From NCBI GenBank assembly GCA_910574455.1, contig CAJSYZ010000004.1, positions 5,218,599-5,282,598 of the forward strand: DNA of 64,000 nt, read 5' to 3'. This DNA comes from Trichaptum fuscoviolaceum. Its lineage: Eukaryota > Basidiomycota > Agaricomycetes > Hymenochaetales > Trichaptaceae. The notes under the pieces are model-generated. The model did no database searches. It had not been told where the DNA came from and worked only from the letters and a program-made list of their open reading frames with translations. Below are positions 45,906 through 57,669 of the stretch, in pieces. Every line of letters starts with the position of its first letter. Positions within the stretch are counted from its first letter, which is position 1. The translations under genes and the position numbers were made by a program.

Positions 45906-46180
45906 CAGAATCCCGCTTGGCATTTCCCCGCGTCTCGACTCTGTCTCCCCGCGCCTCGACTCTGCCTTCCCCGCCTCGACTCTGACTCCGTCCCATCCTC
46001 GCCTTGAGCCCCCTTGCGTCTCGCCCCCGTAGCCCCGCTCCCCGCGCGACTCCGTTGGCGTTGTAGCGTCCTTAACGGTTCCCCTTTGCCTTCTCCGCTG
46101 CTGCGCGCTCTCCCAGGCCTTGCCCCGGAAGCCGCTAACGCGCCCCGGCCCCCAGGTTCCCCCCAGGTCGTAACAGTCGT

Positions 46181-47502
46181 GGGACTTCAAGTTCAGCTCA
46201 AAAGTTCAAGTTGCCGAACAGTGACCCGTAACGATGTTCGGTCTTCAGGTTGGTAGACCCGGATTCGAGCCAGTCGTGAATTTATCAAGCAGTAATTAGA
46301 GCATCACTGGTGCCAGTGAGTCCAAGTCCGACTCGGAATAGTTAGTAAACAATTCATATCGTTTTTTATTTACATACAGTCATACAACAACTTGAATACC
46401 AATGCACAGAAAACACAAGTATAAGGTCGACGAACACAGAACAGGAGACAAACATACAAAGACACAACTTGAATACTAGTGGTATGCACTGGTATGAGGT
46501 AATACTACGAAAAGAAAACAGTTAGAAATAGTATGAGTACAAGCCTGAGTCCTCACTGGCAGGCTACTTCGTCTGACTCCGAGTCTGCGGTTTAAGTGAA
46601 TTAAAAGGTTCCAATGCTGCTCGTTCCCGCTCAACCTTGTGGTGCTCCTCATTAAACCACGCTTTCCATGTACTCGAGCCCTTGTTAGCCCTAGTTACCT
46701 TAATCTGTGGATGATATTCCGCAAGTTCCGACATCACTGCATCATCCTTTTGTGATTCGAATCCGAAATGAATATCACCGTAACCGGAGGTGCGCATCTC
46801 CAACAATTGTTGCCAAATACAGTGGCTGAGTGGCGTGAGCCTGAGAAGTCTGGCTTCAAGTTCAGATTCAAGTTCCGCATTTAGTAGCCTGACTACCCCA
46901 TGCCCTGCCAGTGGCATCGACGTATCGTGTCTTTGTCTACTATACTCTGTAGTACTGTACTCTAGTAGTACTCAAGGTTGTTCTTTTCAACAGCTTGAAG
47001 CCCTCTCACCTTAAAGTCGAAGTCCCTGCCACCTAAATTTTAGTTCAGAGGCTGCCACTGGCGGTACTCAGGCTGGCGGTGAGTCAACCAGTCTCCTAGT
47101 TCAACTTCATCCGCTGACTGAGATCTTCAAACTTCAAGTTGTAGCCTGAGTAGTACTATCTACTACTACTAGTATACTGGCAACTTGATCTCTAAATTTG
47201 AACCGAAGTTCAAGATACTACTATTCGGTTCCGACGACTCGGAGTCGGACTCGGAGTTGGTAGGCTCACAGCTACTATACTATTGCACCAGTTTTAACTC
47301 CATTTTGAAGCTGTTGGAGAAAGCGAAACAACCTCCTATCAGGCTTCAAGTCACAGTTTTGTTCAAAATATCCAAAATGTCCAGTGAGCCTGAGTTTGAG
47401 TCGAACCCCCTTGTTGGTTCTGACAATAGCTAAATTGTAGATAAAAGGAAACGGTACGATCATGACTCGAAGACAGTTGAGAGACACACATCTGCCCCGT
47501 GG
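46181..47502. other. subterminal transposon sequence
   Basis: Rich in CTGGCAGTG/CACTGGC and CTACTACTACTAG motifs (46305, 46905, 47045-47165), typical of the non-coding flanks of Plavaka-like elements. Apart from the frame at 46564-46917 no gene is seen. Confidence 0.5.
46564..46917 (-). CDS. small hypothetical frame in the transposon flank
   Basis: 117 codons with protein-like composition (RTSGYGDIHFGFESQKDDAV, GSSTWKAWFNEEHHKVERER). The start is uncertain and no family is recognised. It could be a transposon passenger or the remnant of one. Confidence 0.3.
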   Translation of the reverse strand: MPLAGHGVVRLLNAELESELEARLLRLTPLSHCIWQQLLEMRTSGYGDIHFGFESQKDDAVMSELAEYHPQIKVTRANKGSSTWKAWFNEEHHKVERERAALEPFNSLKPQTRSQTK

Positions 47503-49609
47503 GTGAAATCAAATCATGGAGGTCGAGGCAACGGGCGGCACCGATCGCGCGAGTCGTCATTTCCAGACCGGAGTACAGCGTACGCACATACATCTTTGAA
47601 CAACCCTTCAGCTGGGAGTCATGGCTCTCTTCAAGAACGCATTTTCTCCAGCCCTGCAAGTTCGAGTCCTAATAGCCGACCTCTTGAAGATCGCATTTCT
47701 GCCGGCCCTCCAAAACGGAGTCGTGGTAGCCAACGTCTTCAAGATCGCATTTCAACTCAGAGTCCTAGTAGCCACCATCACAATGAACCTGAAGGTACTC
47801 CTGCCAGTGACAGCAAAAGGCGTAAAGTTGAGAAGGATGACGAAACGCTGAGTCATCGGGCACCGTTCCCGGTATCTGTTCCACCACCATCAAGGCCACC
47901 ATCATCACTGGCCGATAATGTGAGTGGCGTCACGGGACCTGGCAGTTTTGTCCAAACACCTGTCACTGGCGGAGATTGCGGAGATACTATAGGTGAACTG
48001 CTTAAAAATATGGCACAAAGTGCTTCGCACACTGGCATAGAAGGCAACGAGTCGGTTCGCTCGACTTCAGGCCATCCAGGCCTTTCATCGGATGATAGGA
48101 TTGCGAGTTTGGAGGGTCAGGTTGATACGATGAACAAAACTCTTAGCAAGATATCTTCTTATGTCGATCTCTTGACTAGTAATGTTGCTGGGGTAAGTAA
48201 TAGGATCATGTTTAAAAAAGAACGTCTAATAACCTACGCTTGTTAGTCACGGGCAGCAGGCGACGCTGTTAGAGTAAGGAAGACCTTGGATAGTCTAAGG
48301 TTCTTCTTCATGGAATCCTCCGCAATTGTCCTTGGGTTCAAAGATTCGGACATACAGAAATGCCTTGACAGACGGAGCACTGAAGATCCCTTCGGTTCCT
48401 ACTACTTCGAGGTGAACGATGGCGCGTTTCAGAAAATCATGAATAAATACTACCGACTTCATTCTCGCAACGGCTCGGAAGGTCTTAGAGAACTGCTATC
48501 TCAATATGGACATTATAGAGAAGAGAAGGCAGAAGGGTTTTTCGCAGTATTGAACTCATACGATAGGGATGCCGAAAATCTTAAGGCTTTCCAATTCTTC
48601 ATACCGCTCTTCCAGGCCTACTACGACGTAATCTACGAACTCATCGCAATCATTGACGCCGATCTCCAAAGAATGTCAGTCGACATCTCTAAGATTTTCG
48701 TGGCTCAATCTCAGCCTCCCAATCGTCGTCGTCCCGATCTTCGGCCCCTGACATTGAGGCCATTCTATCAACCGATATCGGAAGCAGGGAGTTTGCAATC
48801 GAAATACAATACGCCTGCGGTTAGACAGCTTCATTTTCAGCCCCAGCAAACTGAGGTCAATCAAACGCTACTACAGTTTGACAACACCAGAAATCTTGGG
48901 AAATGGCGATTAATCTGTGCAATATTCACGACACATTCTTCCAGAGGAGGGATGCATTTGCTGTTACCTCCAACGACTATGCAATTATTTTCGAGGCAAG
49001 AGATATTCTGGAGCTTTTGGAAAACACCGAAGCAGCAATTTTGGCAGATAATTCTGCTGACAAGATTCAATATTGCTTCAGGAATTGGATTATCTTCAGA
49101 GGAGATTGATAGGAGCGCTTAGGATTGTCAAGAGATGGTTGCAAATTGCCTCCACAAAGGGTCTTTTCGATGTCGTCATGCAGAATGGGAAAGGCGTGGT
49201 CATAAAAGGGCTCTTAAACAAGATCATACATCAAGGGCAGGAGTCGACTGATGCTGTCCTTGATTCTATTGATATGTTAGCAGCCTATAACAGGGACGAA
49301 TTGGAGGCCTATCATACGAACTTGAAGGGCAAGGGGAAGGAAAGACAGGACACGGCAGCATTGACGTCAGCAGGGTCCTTAGATAGCCAGACGACTCGAA
49401 CAACTTTCTTGCAGGAGGCGGACATGCACAGATACCAAATGTATCTGATGGAGGCGGTGTGCTCGTCATTCGATAGACAAACCCCGAAGGGCATCGCGAT
49501 GAAAATTGATATTAAAGAAGTTCTAGGGTATCGCAATTATTTAGAATTGGCGATAAAGTCAAAGGATGACTCCAAGCCTTCAAGTCCTCAAGGTCGCCTC
49601 AACTACTAG
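47503..49609 (+). pseudogene. transposon partner gene 1 (unknown function), frame-broken
   Basis: Coding-like from about 47503 (no ATG there; the true start may lie in an upstream exon near 47460). The first part is Ser/Pro-rich and basic (SHGSLQERIFSSPASSSPNS, three LQERI/LEDRI/LQDRI repeats, then SKRRKVEKDDE, a possible nuclear signal) and a coiled coil (DRIASLEGQVDTMNKTLSKI). After an intron at about 48193-48246 comes a helical domain (VRKTLDSLRFFFMESSAIVL, YYFEVNDGAFQKIMNKYYRL). A 69-nt intron (48820-48888) would join KSWEMAINLCNIHDTFFQRR. Near 49060 the frame must shift by one base, with no splice signal, to reach LQRRLIGALRIVKRWLQIAS and the end at 49609. It converges on the transposase 3' end (49843). 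Confidence 0.5.
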
Positions 49610-49842
49610 CCGAATTAGCCCTCTCGTAGGTGGTGGGTTGACAATGGACACAGTATGCTTGCATCTCCAGTTTCTCCTTTTGTTGCTTTGAGATTTGTTG
49701 ATAATTATATTACCTCAAACAATGAATACCATGATGTCGTCGCCGCTGGCTCTGGCAATGTAAACTGTACAACAAGTCTCAATACACTTTGTAGTACTAT
49801 GTGGCAACTTGAATGTGCTAACGGAAGAGTTTAACTTAGTAA

Positions 49843-50959
49843 TTATTGTCTAGCTTCGTACAGTGTTTGGTGCATGTGCATGTCAGCAAATCGGTTAACA
49901 TAGAATCTATCATAAAAATCCAGGGTCTCCTCAGGTGTCAATGACTTTGGAGGACATTCATCACCCTTCGGAACCCCCAGGAGGTGGGCCAAACGGAGGA
50001 TGTCCCCTACATCTATCACAGATTGCTTCGGAGCCTTGCAGTCGCGGTGATAGCGACATCTGCCACTGGCATTCACTCCAGTACAGCATCCGACACAGGT
50101 GGTAGAGCTCTCTAACTCATACTCCGGTTCGACTATCCACATTCTTGTTTTCAGGTCGGGTGAATCTCCAACACGCTTGAAAAATTGGACGAGAGCGCAG
50201 TCCTGACGTTCCCCTTTAGCGGTGAAGGAAAAAAGAAGCATAACCCGGGCAACTCTCATTCCTGCAAACCCCTTTATGCAGGAGCTAACTCGAACAAGGA
50301 CTGCATCACGTCTTGCTTTTCCGCGCCAAGAGGGATTGGACCTGATCGCCTCCCTCATTGCTTGTTCTATAGGGATCGATTCGCCATGGTAGGCAAAGAA
50401 AGCAGTGGCTGAATGGAATATTGAAAAGTCATTGCTTGTGTCCAATTCAACTGCTGGTTGGGCTCTGCCAGAGGAGCCCCTTGAGTTGGAGATGTGATTC
50501 TCGTACTTGTTGAATAAGTATTTTTTTATGAGCTGTCGGAGCTGTCGGAGCTCTGGATGACCTTTTATCGCCGCAAGCGTGTTGAGCTGTTTAGGATACA
50601 CCTTACTGGACTCTGCAAGGATGACAACAAAGAAGTCAGATGTGCAACACCAAAGCATGGGTTACCAAGTAATACCCACGTTGCTTGGAAGCCATTAAGA
50701 TCAAGCTCAAAGGGTCATTTCTGCCACCCAAGCGGATCTGGCGTTCAGCATGTAGTATGCCATGAACCGCAAGATGATGTGGCCCATACACTACGTTTTC
50801 GGGATCTTCCAGGTCTGCAATTTCGTTGAGTTCATTATTGCCCACAATGTCATCGAAGAAGTCCTCTGTATCATCAGCTGCGCCAGCTACGGGTGTATCA
50901 TGATGGTGCATCTGCTCCTTCCGAATTCGGGTCCTCTCAGCGTCATCTGTCTCCGACTC
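49843..50959 (-). pseudogene. Plavaka transposase, C-terminal part (cut off by the gypsy insertion)
   Basis: Continuation of the gene at 57670-60499. Beginning at the target site it reads DDAERTRIRKEQMHHHDTPV, AADDTEDFFDDIVGNNELNE, ENVVYGPHHLAVHGILHAER and, after an intron, YPKQLNTLAAIKGHPELRQL, RQLIKKYLFNKYENH, HSATAFFAYHGESIPIEQAM, VGCCTGVNASGRCRYHRDCK (a Cys/His cluster) and FYVNRFADMHMHQTLYEARQ before the stop at 49843. This C-terminal layout is usual for basidiomycete Plavaka transposases. No break of its own was seen in this part. Confidence 0.75.
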
Positions 50960-51778
50960 TGTCGAGATCCCGGGCTCCTTTTCTCATTTCCCGCACTTTC
51001 CCGCCAAGGATCCCGACATGAGCAGACAAACCCGCGGGGAGAATCCCGCCATTGGATTCCCCGCGCGAAACCTCATTCCCGAATCGCACGATCCCATGCT
51101 CACGTGACTTATCCCGCACCACCGTCCCGGCAAACCATGCACGCATACACACATTCATTTACGACAACCCGCCACGGCACACGTACATTCACTTATCAAC
51201 ATACGCTCATTAATCCGTTAGTACCTCAAGGTGACGACCTGCAACAGTCTGGCATACCTAGTCTGGCTAGTCGCGGCCCCGGACCGGACGCTGACGTCCA
51301 CGGACAGGCCGTAGCCATCTGGAGAGACGGGATAGACATGCCTAGCAGTGCGGTCGTAGCATGTATCGTTTGTAGTAGATAGGTGCGCATTGCGCAAGGA
51401 CACTTAGCGTAGATTAACTATACAGTCTTTACGAAGTAGATAAATAGCTGTAGGCATCGTAAGGAGCACCTCACTTTTGACCTCTTGTGGAGTGCTTCCT
51501 TAGGTGCGATCTCTCTCTTTTCTCCTGTGTAGTTAGTTGCGCAATACTTACTTGTGGAGTGCTTCCTTAGGGATCCGCTTACTCGACGTTCAAAGCAGTG
51601 AAGAGTCCTAGCTGGCCTTGAGAATCCCGCTACGCGCCTGGATAGAATCCCGCGCGTTTCCCGCCTGAATTCCCACGCTCGTTCCCAGTCGCGAATCCAG
51701 ATTCCCGAACGCGGGTTCTTGTCGCGAATTCCAGTTTCCCGAAACTGTTTCCCGCTACAATTCCCGACGGTCGTAACA
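50960..51778 (+). repeat. 5' LTR of the gypsy element
   Basis: TGTCGAGATCC...GGTCGTAACA, 819 bp. Only about five single-base differences from the 3' LTR were seen by eye (for example TGTC/TGTT at the start, CATACGCTC/CATACACTC, TTGCGCAAG/TTGCACAAG, CCGCTACGC/CCGCGACGC, CGAACGCGG/CGAATGCGG), implying a recent insertion. Confidence 0.92.
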
Positions 51779-51867
51779 TTAGGTCAAAAGTCCTGGCTCA
51801 CCGCCGCTCGGACTCGACACCCTCACGCTCTTTACTTCTACCCCCGCACCCGTACCGCCGACCCGCG

Positions 51868-53076
51868 ATGTCGTCCCACCAGGAATGGGGAGGACTCGCA
51901 GACACCTTCGCTTTCCCGTCCCCTAGCTCCTCGATGGAGGAAGACAAACTCCAGCCCATCCTTGATCGCCTCGACACCCTCGAAAAGCGCTACTCCAAGC
52001 TAGTCAACGAACACAATCAGGTCCAGAACACAGTCGCCCAGCTCAAGCACGCCAACCGGGCGTTAGAAGCCCAAATCGCGAGTCAGCCCGCCTCCCCGTC
52101 TGGGGGCGGAGCCGGGCTCAAGATGAAGCTTCCCGACACCTTCGAAGGCGAACGAGCCAAGCTGGAGAACTGGATTCACCAGATTAAGCTCTACCTGTTC
52201 GGACAACATCCGGGACTAGACGAAACCCGCAAGGTCGCATTTGCTCTGATGCTACTGCGGGGGCCGGCGCAAGACTGGGCACGACCCATTCTAGATCGAC
52301 TCCAGGACATCCCGACACCGCCAGAAGCCGCCAGCCTGGAGGCCCTGTTCGCCGCCCTTCGCGCCTCTTACGGGGAAATCGATGCAGACAAAGCCGCAGC
52401 CGACAAGCTGATGCGCCTACGCCAGACAGGAACGGTCGCCGAGTTTGCGTCGCAATTCCGTGCCCTCCAAGCCCTCACCGGGTGGCCCAAGGACGCAACG
52501 ACGGATGTCATCTACCTCGACATGTTCCGGAAGGGACTCAAAGACCAGGTTCGCCAGCACATCGCCAGCACAGAGGCGAAGGATATGAAATTCGATGCCT
52601 ACGTCAACTGGGTTTCCGAGACGGACGAGAAGCTAAGGCTTGCACACGCCTATGGACCAGTATCCAAGCCAGCGGCTACGCCCCGAAGCAATCCCGGCAC
52701 CACTAGTTCAGCTCCGCGTACGATCCCGACTGCGGGCGCAAGCTCGACGAAGGATCCCAACGCCATGGAGATTGACAGGGTGCGCCGGGAGCGCAGGAGT
52801 AAGGGACTATGCTACTACTGCGGAGAGAAAGACCATTTGGTGAGCGATTGCCCAACGCGACCGCCATCCCGAAACCTAAAGGCGACGAAATCCACGTCCC
52901 CGTCGAACCCATCGCCCCCCGCGCTCCAGTCGTTCGAAGAAACGCTCAAACGTATGGCGGAACAGTACGTCCAGAATGTGCAGCAGTCCGTGCTACAGAA
53001 CGCATTCGCCGCCATGACGCCCGCCGCCAAGAACGTTCACAATCCCGAAGCCCCGCCCCCAGCGGATTTTCAGTAG
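51868..53076 (+). CDS. gag: gypsy Gag polyprotein
   Basis: 402 residues from ATG 51868 to TAG 53074-53076. Forms the retrotransposon particle and binds its RNA. An N-terminal coiled coil (LDRLDTLEKRYSKLVNEHNQ), a retrotrans_gag core (LKMKLPDTFEGERAKLENWI, KVAFALMLLRGPAQDWARPI, FASQFRALQALTGWPKDATT) and one CCHC zinc knuckle (CYYCGEKDHLVSDC). Open and apparently intact. The protease frame overlaps it by 268 nt in another frame, so gag and pol may be linked by a frameshift. Confidence 0.88.
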   Translation: MSSHQEWGGLADTFAFPSPSSSMEEDKLQPILDRLDTLEKRYSKLVNEHNQVQNTVAQLKHANRALEAQIASQPASPSGGGAGLKMKLPDTFEGERAKLENWIHQIKLYLFGQHPGLDETRKVAFALMLLRGPAQDWARPILDRLQDIPTPPEAASLEALFAALRASYGEIDADKAAADKLMRLRQTGTVAEFASQFRALQALTGWPKDATTDVIYLDMFRKGLKDQVRQHIASTEAKDMKFDAYVNWVSETDEKLRLAHAYGPVSKPAATPRSNPGTTSSAPRTIPTAGASSTKDPNAMEIDRVRRERRSKGLCYYCGEKDHLVSDCPTRPPSRNLKATKSTSPSNPSPPALQSFEETLKRMAEQYVQNVQQSVLQNAFAAMTPAAKNVHNPEAPPPADFQ

Positions 53077-53795
53077 GGTCGTATTGCTCAGTCGCGCCCT
53101 ATACGACCCAACCGCCCTTGTGGCCGAAGAACTCTCTTAATAATGGTCCCTTGTATTTAACCATCTCTACAATAGACCGTCGTCTTCGACGACATTTGAA
53201 GTTCCCGGTACAGGTTAGCGACGGAAAGACGGATGCCTTAGCCACAGTAATGTTAGACAGCGGTGCGTCGGGAACTTTCATAAATTCCCGCTACGTTTCG
53301 CGACACGGACTCCAGACCCGGGACTTGGTAATCCCGATACTTTTGCGAAACGCAGACAATTCCCCGAACGCGATTGGACGCATCACCAAGGAAGTAGTCC
53401 TCAACGTCGAGATGAAGGGACACTTAGAACAGTTGACCATGGCCGTCGCGGATATTGGCGACGACGATATTATCATGGGGATCGACTGGTTGCGGCACCA
53501 TAACCCAACCATTGACTGGACCAACGATGTGGTCGATCTCAACCGCTGCCCGCCCCAGTGTGACAACCAGCAACGCCTGGTCCCGCTTCCCCGCCTCGCC
53601 ATAGCAGAAGAAGTCGAGACCCCCTGGGGGCCCGACAGGACCCAGGCCGAATGGGAAGCTGTCCCACCGGGATTTCGGTACTCAGAAAAATATTGGGACC
53701 AGTACCACGACGCCGAATCCTACTTCGTCACGACGGACGACCATTTCGCGTACAAAATTGCCCGCCTCGTACACCCACTCCCAGGCCATCGCTGA
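52809..53795 (+). pseudogene. pol: gypsy pol, aspartic protease segment
   Basis: The coding-like part starts near 53030 in the frame one base back from gag. The retropepsin active site is VMLDSGASGTFINSR near 53250, with VADIGDDDIIMGIDWLRHHN downstream near 53450-53510. The frame ends at TGA 53793-53795 after [12 protein letters not shown], while the reverse transcriptase frame begins about 35 nt before that, so pol is frame-shifted near 53755. Confidence 0.8.
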
Positions 53796-55758
53796 GAAGT
53801 CTGCGGTGAAGGAAGGCGAGAAAACCTTCGAAGAACTAGTTCCCCCCGAATTCCGTGAGTTTGCCGACGTTTTCTCGAAAGTTGAATCCGAAAGGCTTCC
53901 ACTGCGCAAGCCGTATGACCACGCCATAGATTTAGAACCCGGGAAGGTTCCCCCGTACAGCAAAATCTATCCCTTGGCCCCAGCCGAACGCGATGCCCTT
54001 CGCGAATTCGTCGACGAAAACCTGCGCAAGGGGTACATACGACCTTCGAAATCCCCTGCAGCGGCTCCCGTCTTCTTTATCAAGAAAAAGGATGGAACCT
54101 TGCGCATGGTAGTCGATTACCGATGACTGAACGACATCACGGTCAAGAATCGATACCCGCTTCCCCTCACGATGGAACTCGTAGACGCGCTGCAAAAGGC
54201 GAAGGTTTTCACGACTCTAGATTTACGATGGGGCTACCACAATGTGCGACTGAAGCAAGGCAACGAGTGGAAGGCTGCATTTCGGACTCAGGCAGGACAT
54301 TTCGAACCAACGGTGATGACATTCGGGCTCACGAATGCCCCAGCGACCTTCCAGCACATGATGAACGATATCTTCAAAGACCTCATTGGAGTATACGTGA
54401 TCATCTATCTTGACGACTTGCTAATCTTTTCCGAAGATGAATCGCAGCACGAAGAACATGTACGGGAAGTCCTTAAACGGCTACGCGAAAACGACTTGTT
54501 CTGCAAACCCGAAAAGTGCAAATTCAAACAGACTTCCGTCGAGTATCTCGGGATGATTATTTCGCAGGGAAAGGTGGCGATGGATCCCGCCAAGGTACAG
54601 GCGGTCCTCGACTGGCCTACCCCGAAAAAGGTGAAAGACATTCAAGCCTTCCTCGGGTTCGCGAATTTCTATCGACGCTTCATTCGGGATTTCTCGCACA
54701 TCGTCAAACCGCTCACGACGCTGCTGAAGAAGGACGTTCGCTGGGCCTGGACAGAAAACCAGCAGTTCGCTTTCGACTATCTCAAGCGCATGTTCACGAC
54801 CGCCCCCGTCCTGATGATGCCAGACATGTCGCGACAATTCATCGTGGAATGCGACGCCTCTGATTTCGCGACCGGCGCGGTCTTGTCCCAGGAAGGCGAC
54901 GACGGGCTGATACATCCGGTCGCCTTTTTCTCGAAATCCCTCAACGATGCGGAACGCAACTACGAGATTTATGACAAGGAGCTACTCGCGATTATTAGAG
55001 CTCTTGACGAGTGGCGACATTATCTCGAAGGTGCGAGTCATAAACTCGATATCGTGTCTGACCACAAGAATCTGCTATATTTCTCTGAATCCCGAACGCT
55101 GACGCGACGCCAAGCCCGGTGGAGTCTGTTCCTCACTCGCTTCGACTTTACGATTCGCCATCGCCCAGGGCGACTCGGGGGCAAACCCGACGCCATGTCA
55201 CGACGCGTCGATCTTCAACCCGAAGGCGAAGACAACACGGGACGAACCCTCTTGACCCCCGAAATGTTTCGACTAAAAGCAATTCGTCGGGGAATGACAC
55301 AGGTACACGGGGATCAGGCCCTCCTACGACGCATTCGTAAGTCAGATCAGTATGAAGACGAACTGGTGGACGCAATCGAGTTGGTCAAGTCCAAGGCGCC
55401 TCGAGTCCTGACCAAGGAACTTGAGGACTGGAGCACCGAGGAAGGCCTCATCCTGTACCAGGGTAAGGTTTACGTCCCGAAAGACGAGACCATTCGCCGG
55501 GATGTGGTGAAGACTTACCACGACAGTCTCCCTGCCGGACATCCTGGACGTTGGAAAATGTTTGAGATGGTAAGCCGCAACTACTGGTGGCCCGGGATGT
55601 CTAACTTCGTAGAACGATACGTTTTCGGGATGCGATACCTGCGCACGCACGAAGAACCGATCCCAACGCCCGGTAGGACTCCTGCAACCGAACGAAATCC
55701 CGCAGGGCCCCTGGCAGGCGATTTCGTGCGATTTCATCACCCAGCTCCCCCGATCTGA
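53758..55758 (+). pseudogene. pol: gypsy pol, reverse transcriptase-RNase H-integrase N-terminus
   Basis: Reads [13 protein letters not shown] linker, [35 protein letters not shown], then an in-frame TGA at 54124-54126 directly inside the reverse transcriptase, and continues: NVRLKQGNEWKAAFRTQAGH, FGLTNAPATFQHMMND and VYVIIYLDDLLIFSED (YLDD catalytic pair). The RNase H part has FIVECDASDFATGAVLSQ and YEIYDKELLAIIRALDEWRH. The integrase zinc domain has H..H (YHDSLPAGHPGR) but loses its CxxC at a frame change near 55620. The TGA replaces an Arg codon of the usual DYRRLN and is a CGA-to-TGA transition, as expected from CpG decay. Confidence 0.85.
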
Positions 55759-56998
55759 GGATTACGACGCAATTTTCGTGGTGGTCGACCGTCTCACCAA
55801 GCAAGCGCATTTTATCCCGACCACGTCTGACATTGATGCACCGGAAACTGCGGAACTATTCCTGCAGCACGTCTGGAAGCTGCACGGAACCCCCCGCCAG
55901 ATCATATCCGACCGAGGACCACAGTTTGTCGCGCAGTTCATGAAAGCCCTTTTTTCCCGACTCGGTATCAAGGGTACCACGTCGACTGCGTATCACCCGC
56001 AGACGGATGGGCAAACCGAAAGGGTAAACCAAGAGCTGGAACAATATTTACGGGCTTTCATAGATACACGACAAGAAAACTGGGCCGGATTACTCCCAAT
56101 GGCAGAATTCGCGCACAACACGAAAGCGCACGCGGCAACACGACAATCCCCGTTCGCGCTTGTCTACGGCTACAATCCCGAATTCACGATTGCCCCGAGC
56201 GACGGCCTGTCCACGGTCCCCGCCGCGGACGCACGACTACAGGAGCTTCAGCAGGCACAGGAAGAGGCAAGAGCGGCTTTGGAGGTTGCGGCAGAGCGCA
56301 TGAAGCAGCACTACGATCAGGCCAGGAACGAGGCCCCGCAGTACGCAGTCGGGGATAAAGTATGGCTTGAGGCGACAAACGTTCGGCGACCAGGAGCGCG
56401 CAAATTATTACCGAAACGACTAGGGCCGTATAAAGTGAAGGCAAAGCTAAGTGACCTCACCTACGAACTCGAACTCCCCGCGTCGCTGAAGATTCATCCC
56501 GTATTTCACGTATCACTGCTCTCGCCATACCACGAAGACGACATTCCCGGTCGAACGCAACCCCCGCCGCCCCCAGTCGAAGTAGAAGGAGATCTGGAGT
56601 ACGAGGTGGAAGAGGTTCTGGATGCTAGACGGTTTAGACGGAGATTTGAATATTTGGTACGATGGAAGGGATATTCGAGCGCGGAAGATACATGGATTCC
56701 CGCAAAGGATATGGGTAATGCAAAGGCTAAAATTCGCAGTTTCTATCGAAAACACCCGGACGCCCCTCGAGAAGTCAACGCTATCGAGCTCTGTGACCTG
56801 AGCAAGATTCAAGCTTGGCGCCCCGGAGTTGCGCCTTTGGAGGGGGGTAATGTTGAGATCCCGGGCTCCTTTTCTCATTTCCCGCACTTTCCCGCCAAGG
56901 ATCCCGACATGAGCAGACAAACCCGCGGGGAGAATCCCGCCATTGGATTCCCCGCGCGAAACCTCATTCCCGAATCGCACGATCCCATGCTCACGTGA
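55624..56998 (+). pseudogene. pol: gypsy pol, integrase core and chromodomain
   Basis: In a third frame: GCDTCARTKNRS (missing zinc-site CxxC), FITQLPRSEDYDAIFVVVDR (first Asp of the catalytic triad just upstream, in CDF), DRGPQFVAQF (second Asp) and AYHPQTDGQTERVNQELEQY (Glu), giving an intact DDE core. A GPY/F-like part (KRLGPYKVKAKLSDLTYEL) and a C-terminal chromodomain (EVEEVLDARRFRRRFEYLVR, WKGYSSAEDTWIPAKDM) place it among chromoviruses, which target heterochromatin marks. The frame runs about 49 codons into the 3' LTR before its stop at 56996-56998. Confidence 0.88.
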
Positions 56999-57669
56999 CT
57001 TATCCCGCACCACCGTCCCGGCAAACCATGCACGCATACACACATTCATTTACGACAACCCGCCACGGCACACGTACATTCACTTATCAACATACACTCA
57101 TTAATCCGTTAGTACCTCAAGGTGACGACCTGCAACAGTCTGGCATACCTAGTCTGGCTAGTCGCGGCCCCGGACCGGACGCTGACGTCCACGGACAGGC
57201 CGTAGCCATCTGGAGAGACGGGATAGACATGCCTAGCAGTGCGGTCGTAGCATGTATCGTTTGTAGTAGATAGGTGCGCATTGCACAAGGACACTTAGCG
57301 TAGATTAACTATACAGTCTTTACGAAGTAGATAAATAGCTGTAGGCATCGTAAGGAGCACCTCACTTTTGACCTCTTGTGGAGTGCTTCCTTAGGTGCGA
57401 TCTCTCTCTTTTCTCCTGTGTAGTTAGTTGCGCAATACTTACTTGTGGAGTGCTTCCTTAGGGATCCGCTTACTCGACGTTCAAAGCAGTGAAGAGTCCT
57501 AGCTGGCCTTGAGAATCCCGCGACGCGCCTGGATAGAATCCCGCGCGTTTCCCGCCTGAATTCCCACGCTCGTTCCCAGTCGCGAATCCAGATTCCCGAA
57601 TGCGGGTTCTTGTCGCGAATTCCAGTTTCCCGAAACTGTTTCCCGCTACAATTCCCGACGGTCGTAACA
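56851..57669 (+). repeat. 3' LTR of the gypsy element
   Basis: TGTTGAGATCC...GGTCGTAACA, 819 bp, preceded by the purine tract and followed by GACTC. Nearly identical to the 5' LTR. Confidence 0.92.

Larger units (their letters stand above)
43684..46180. mobile_element. solo LTR of a gypsy-like family, with GTCGT target duplication
   Basis: The element body is 43689-46175, starting TGTCGGGATCCC and ending GGTCGTAACA, flanked by GTCGT at 43684-43688 and 46176-46180. Its right half shares the LTR core of the full-length gypsy element (GAGTGCTTCCTTAGG twice, AGTAGATAAATA, GTAAGGAGCAC), but it is three times longer (2487 bp) and filled with TCCCG-rich minisatellites. It has no gag or pol frames and no internal second LTR, so it is a solo LTR rather than an intact element. 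Long open frames on either strand here only reflect repeats. Confidence 0.75.

Noticed and set aside
45558..46190. A 210-codon minus-strand frame and overlapping frames in the solo LTR
   Set aside because: The open frames come from TCCCG-rich minisatellites (repeated GIWIRA units) in an LTR; no start context, splice structure or family resemblance.
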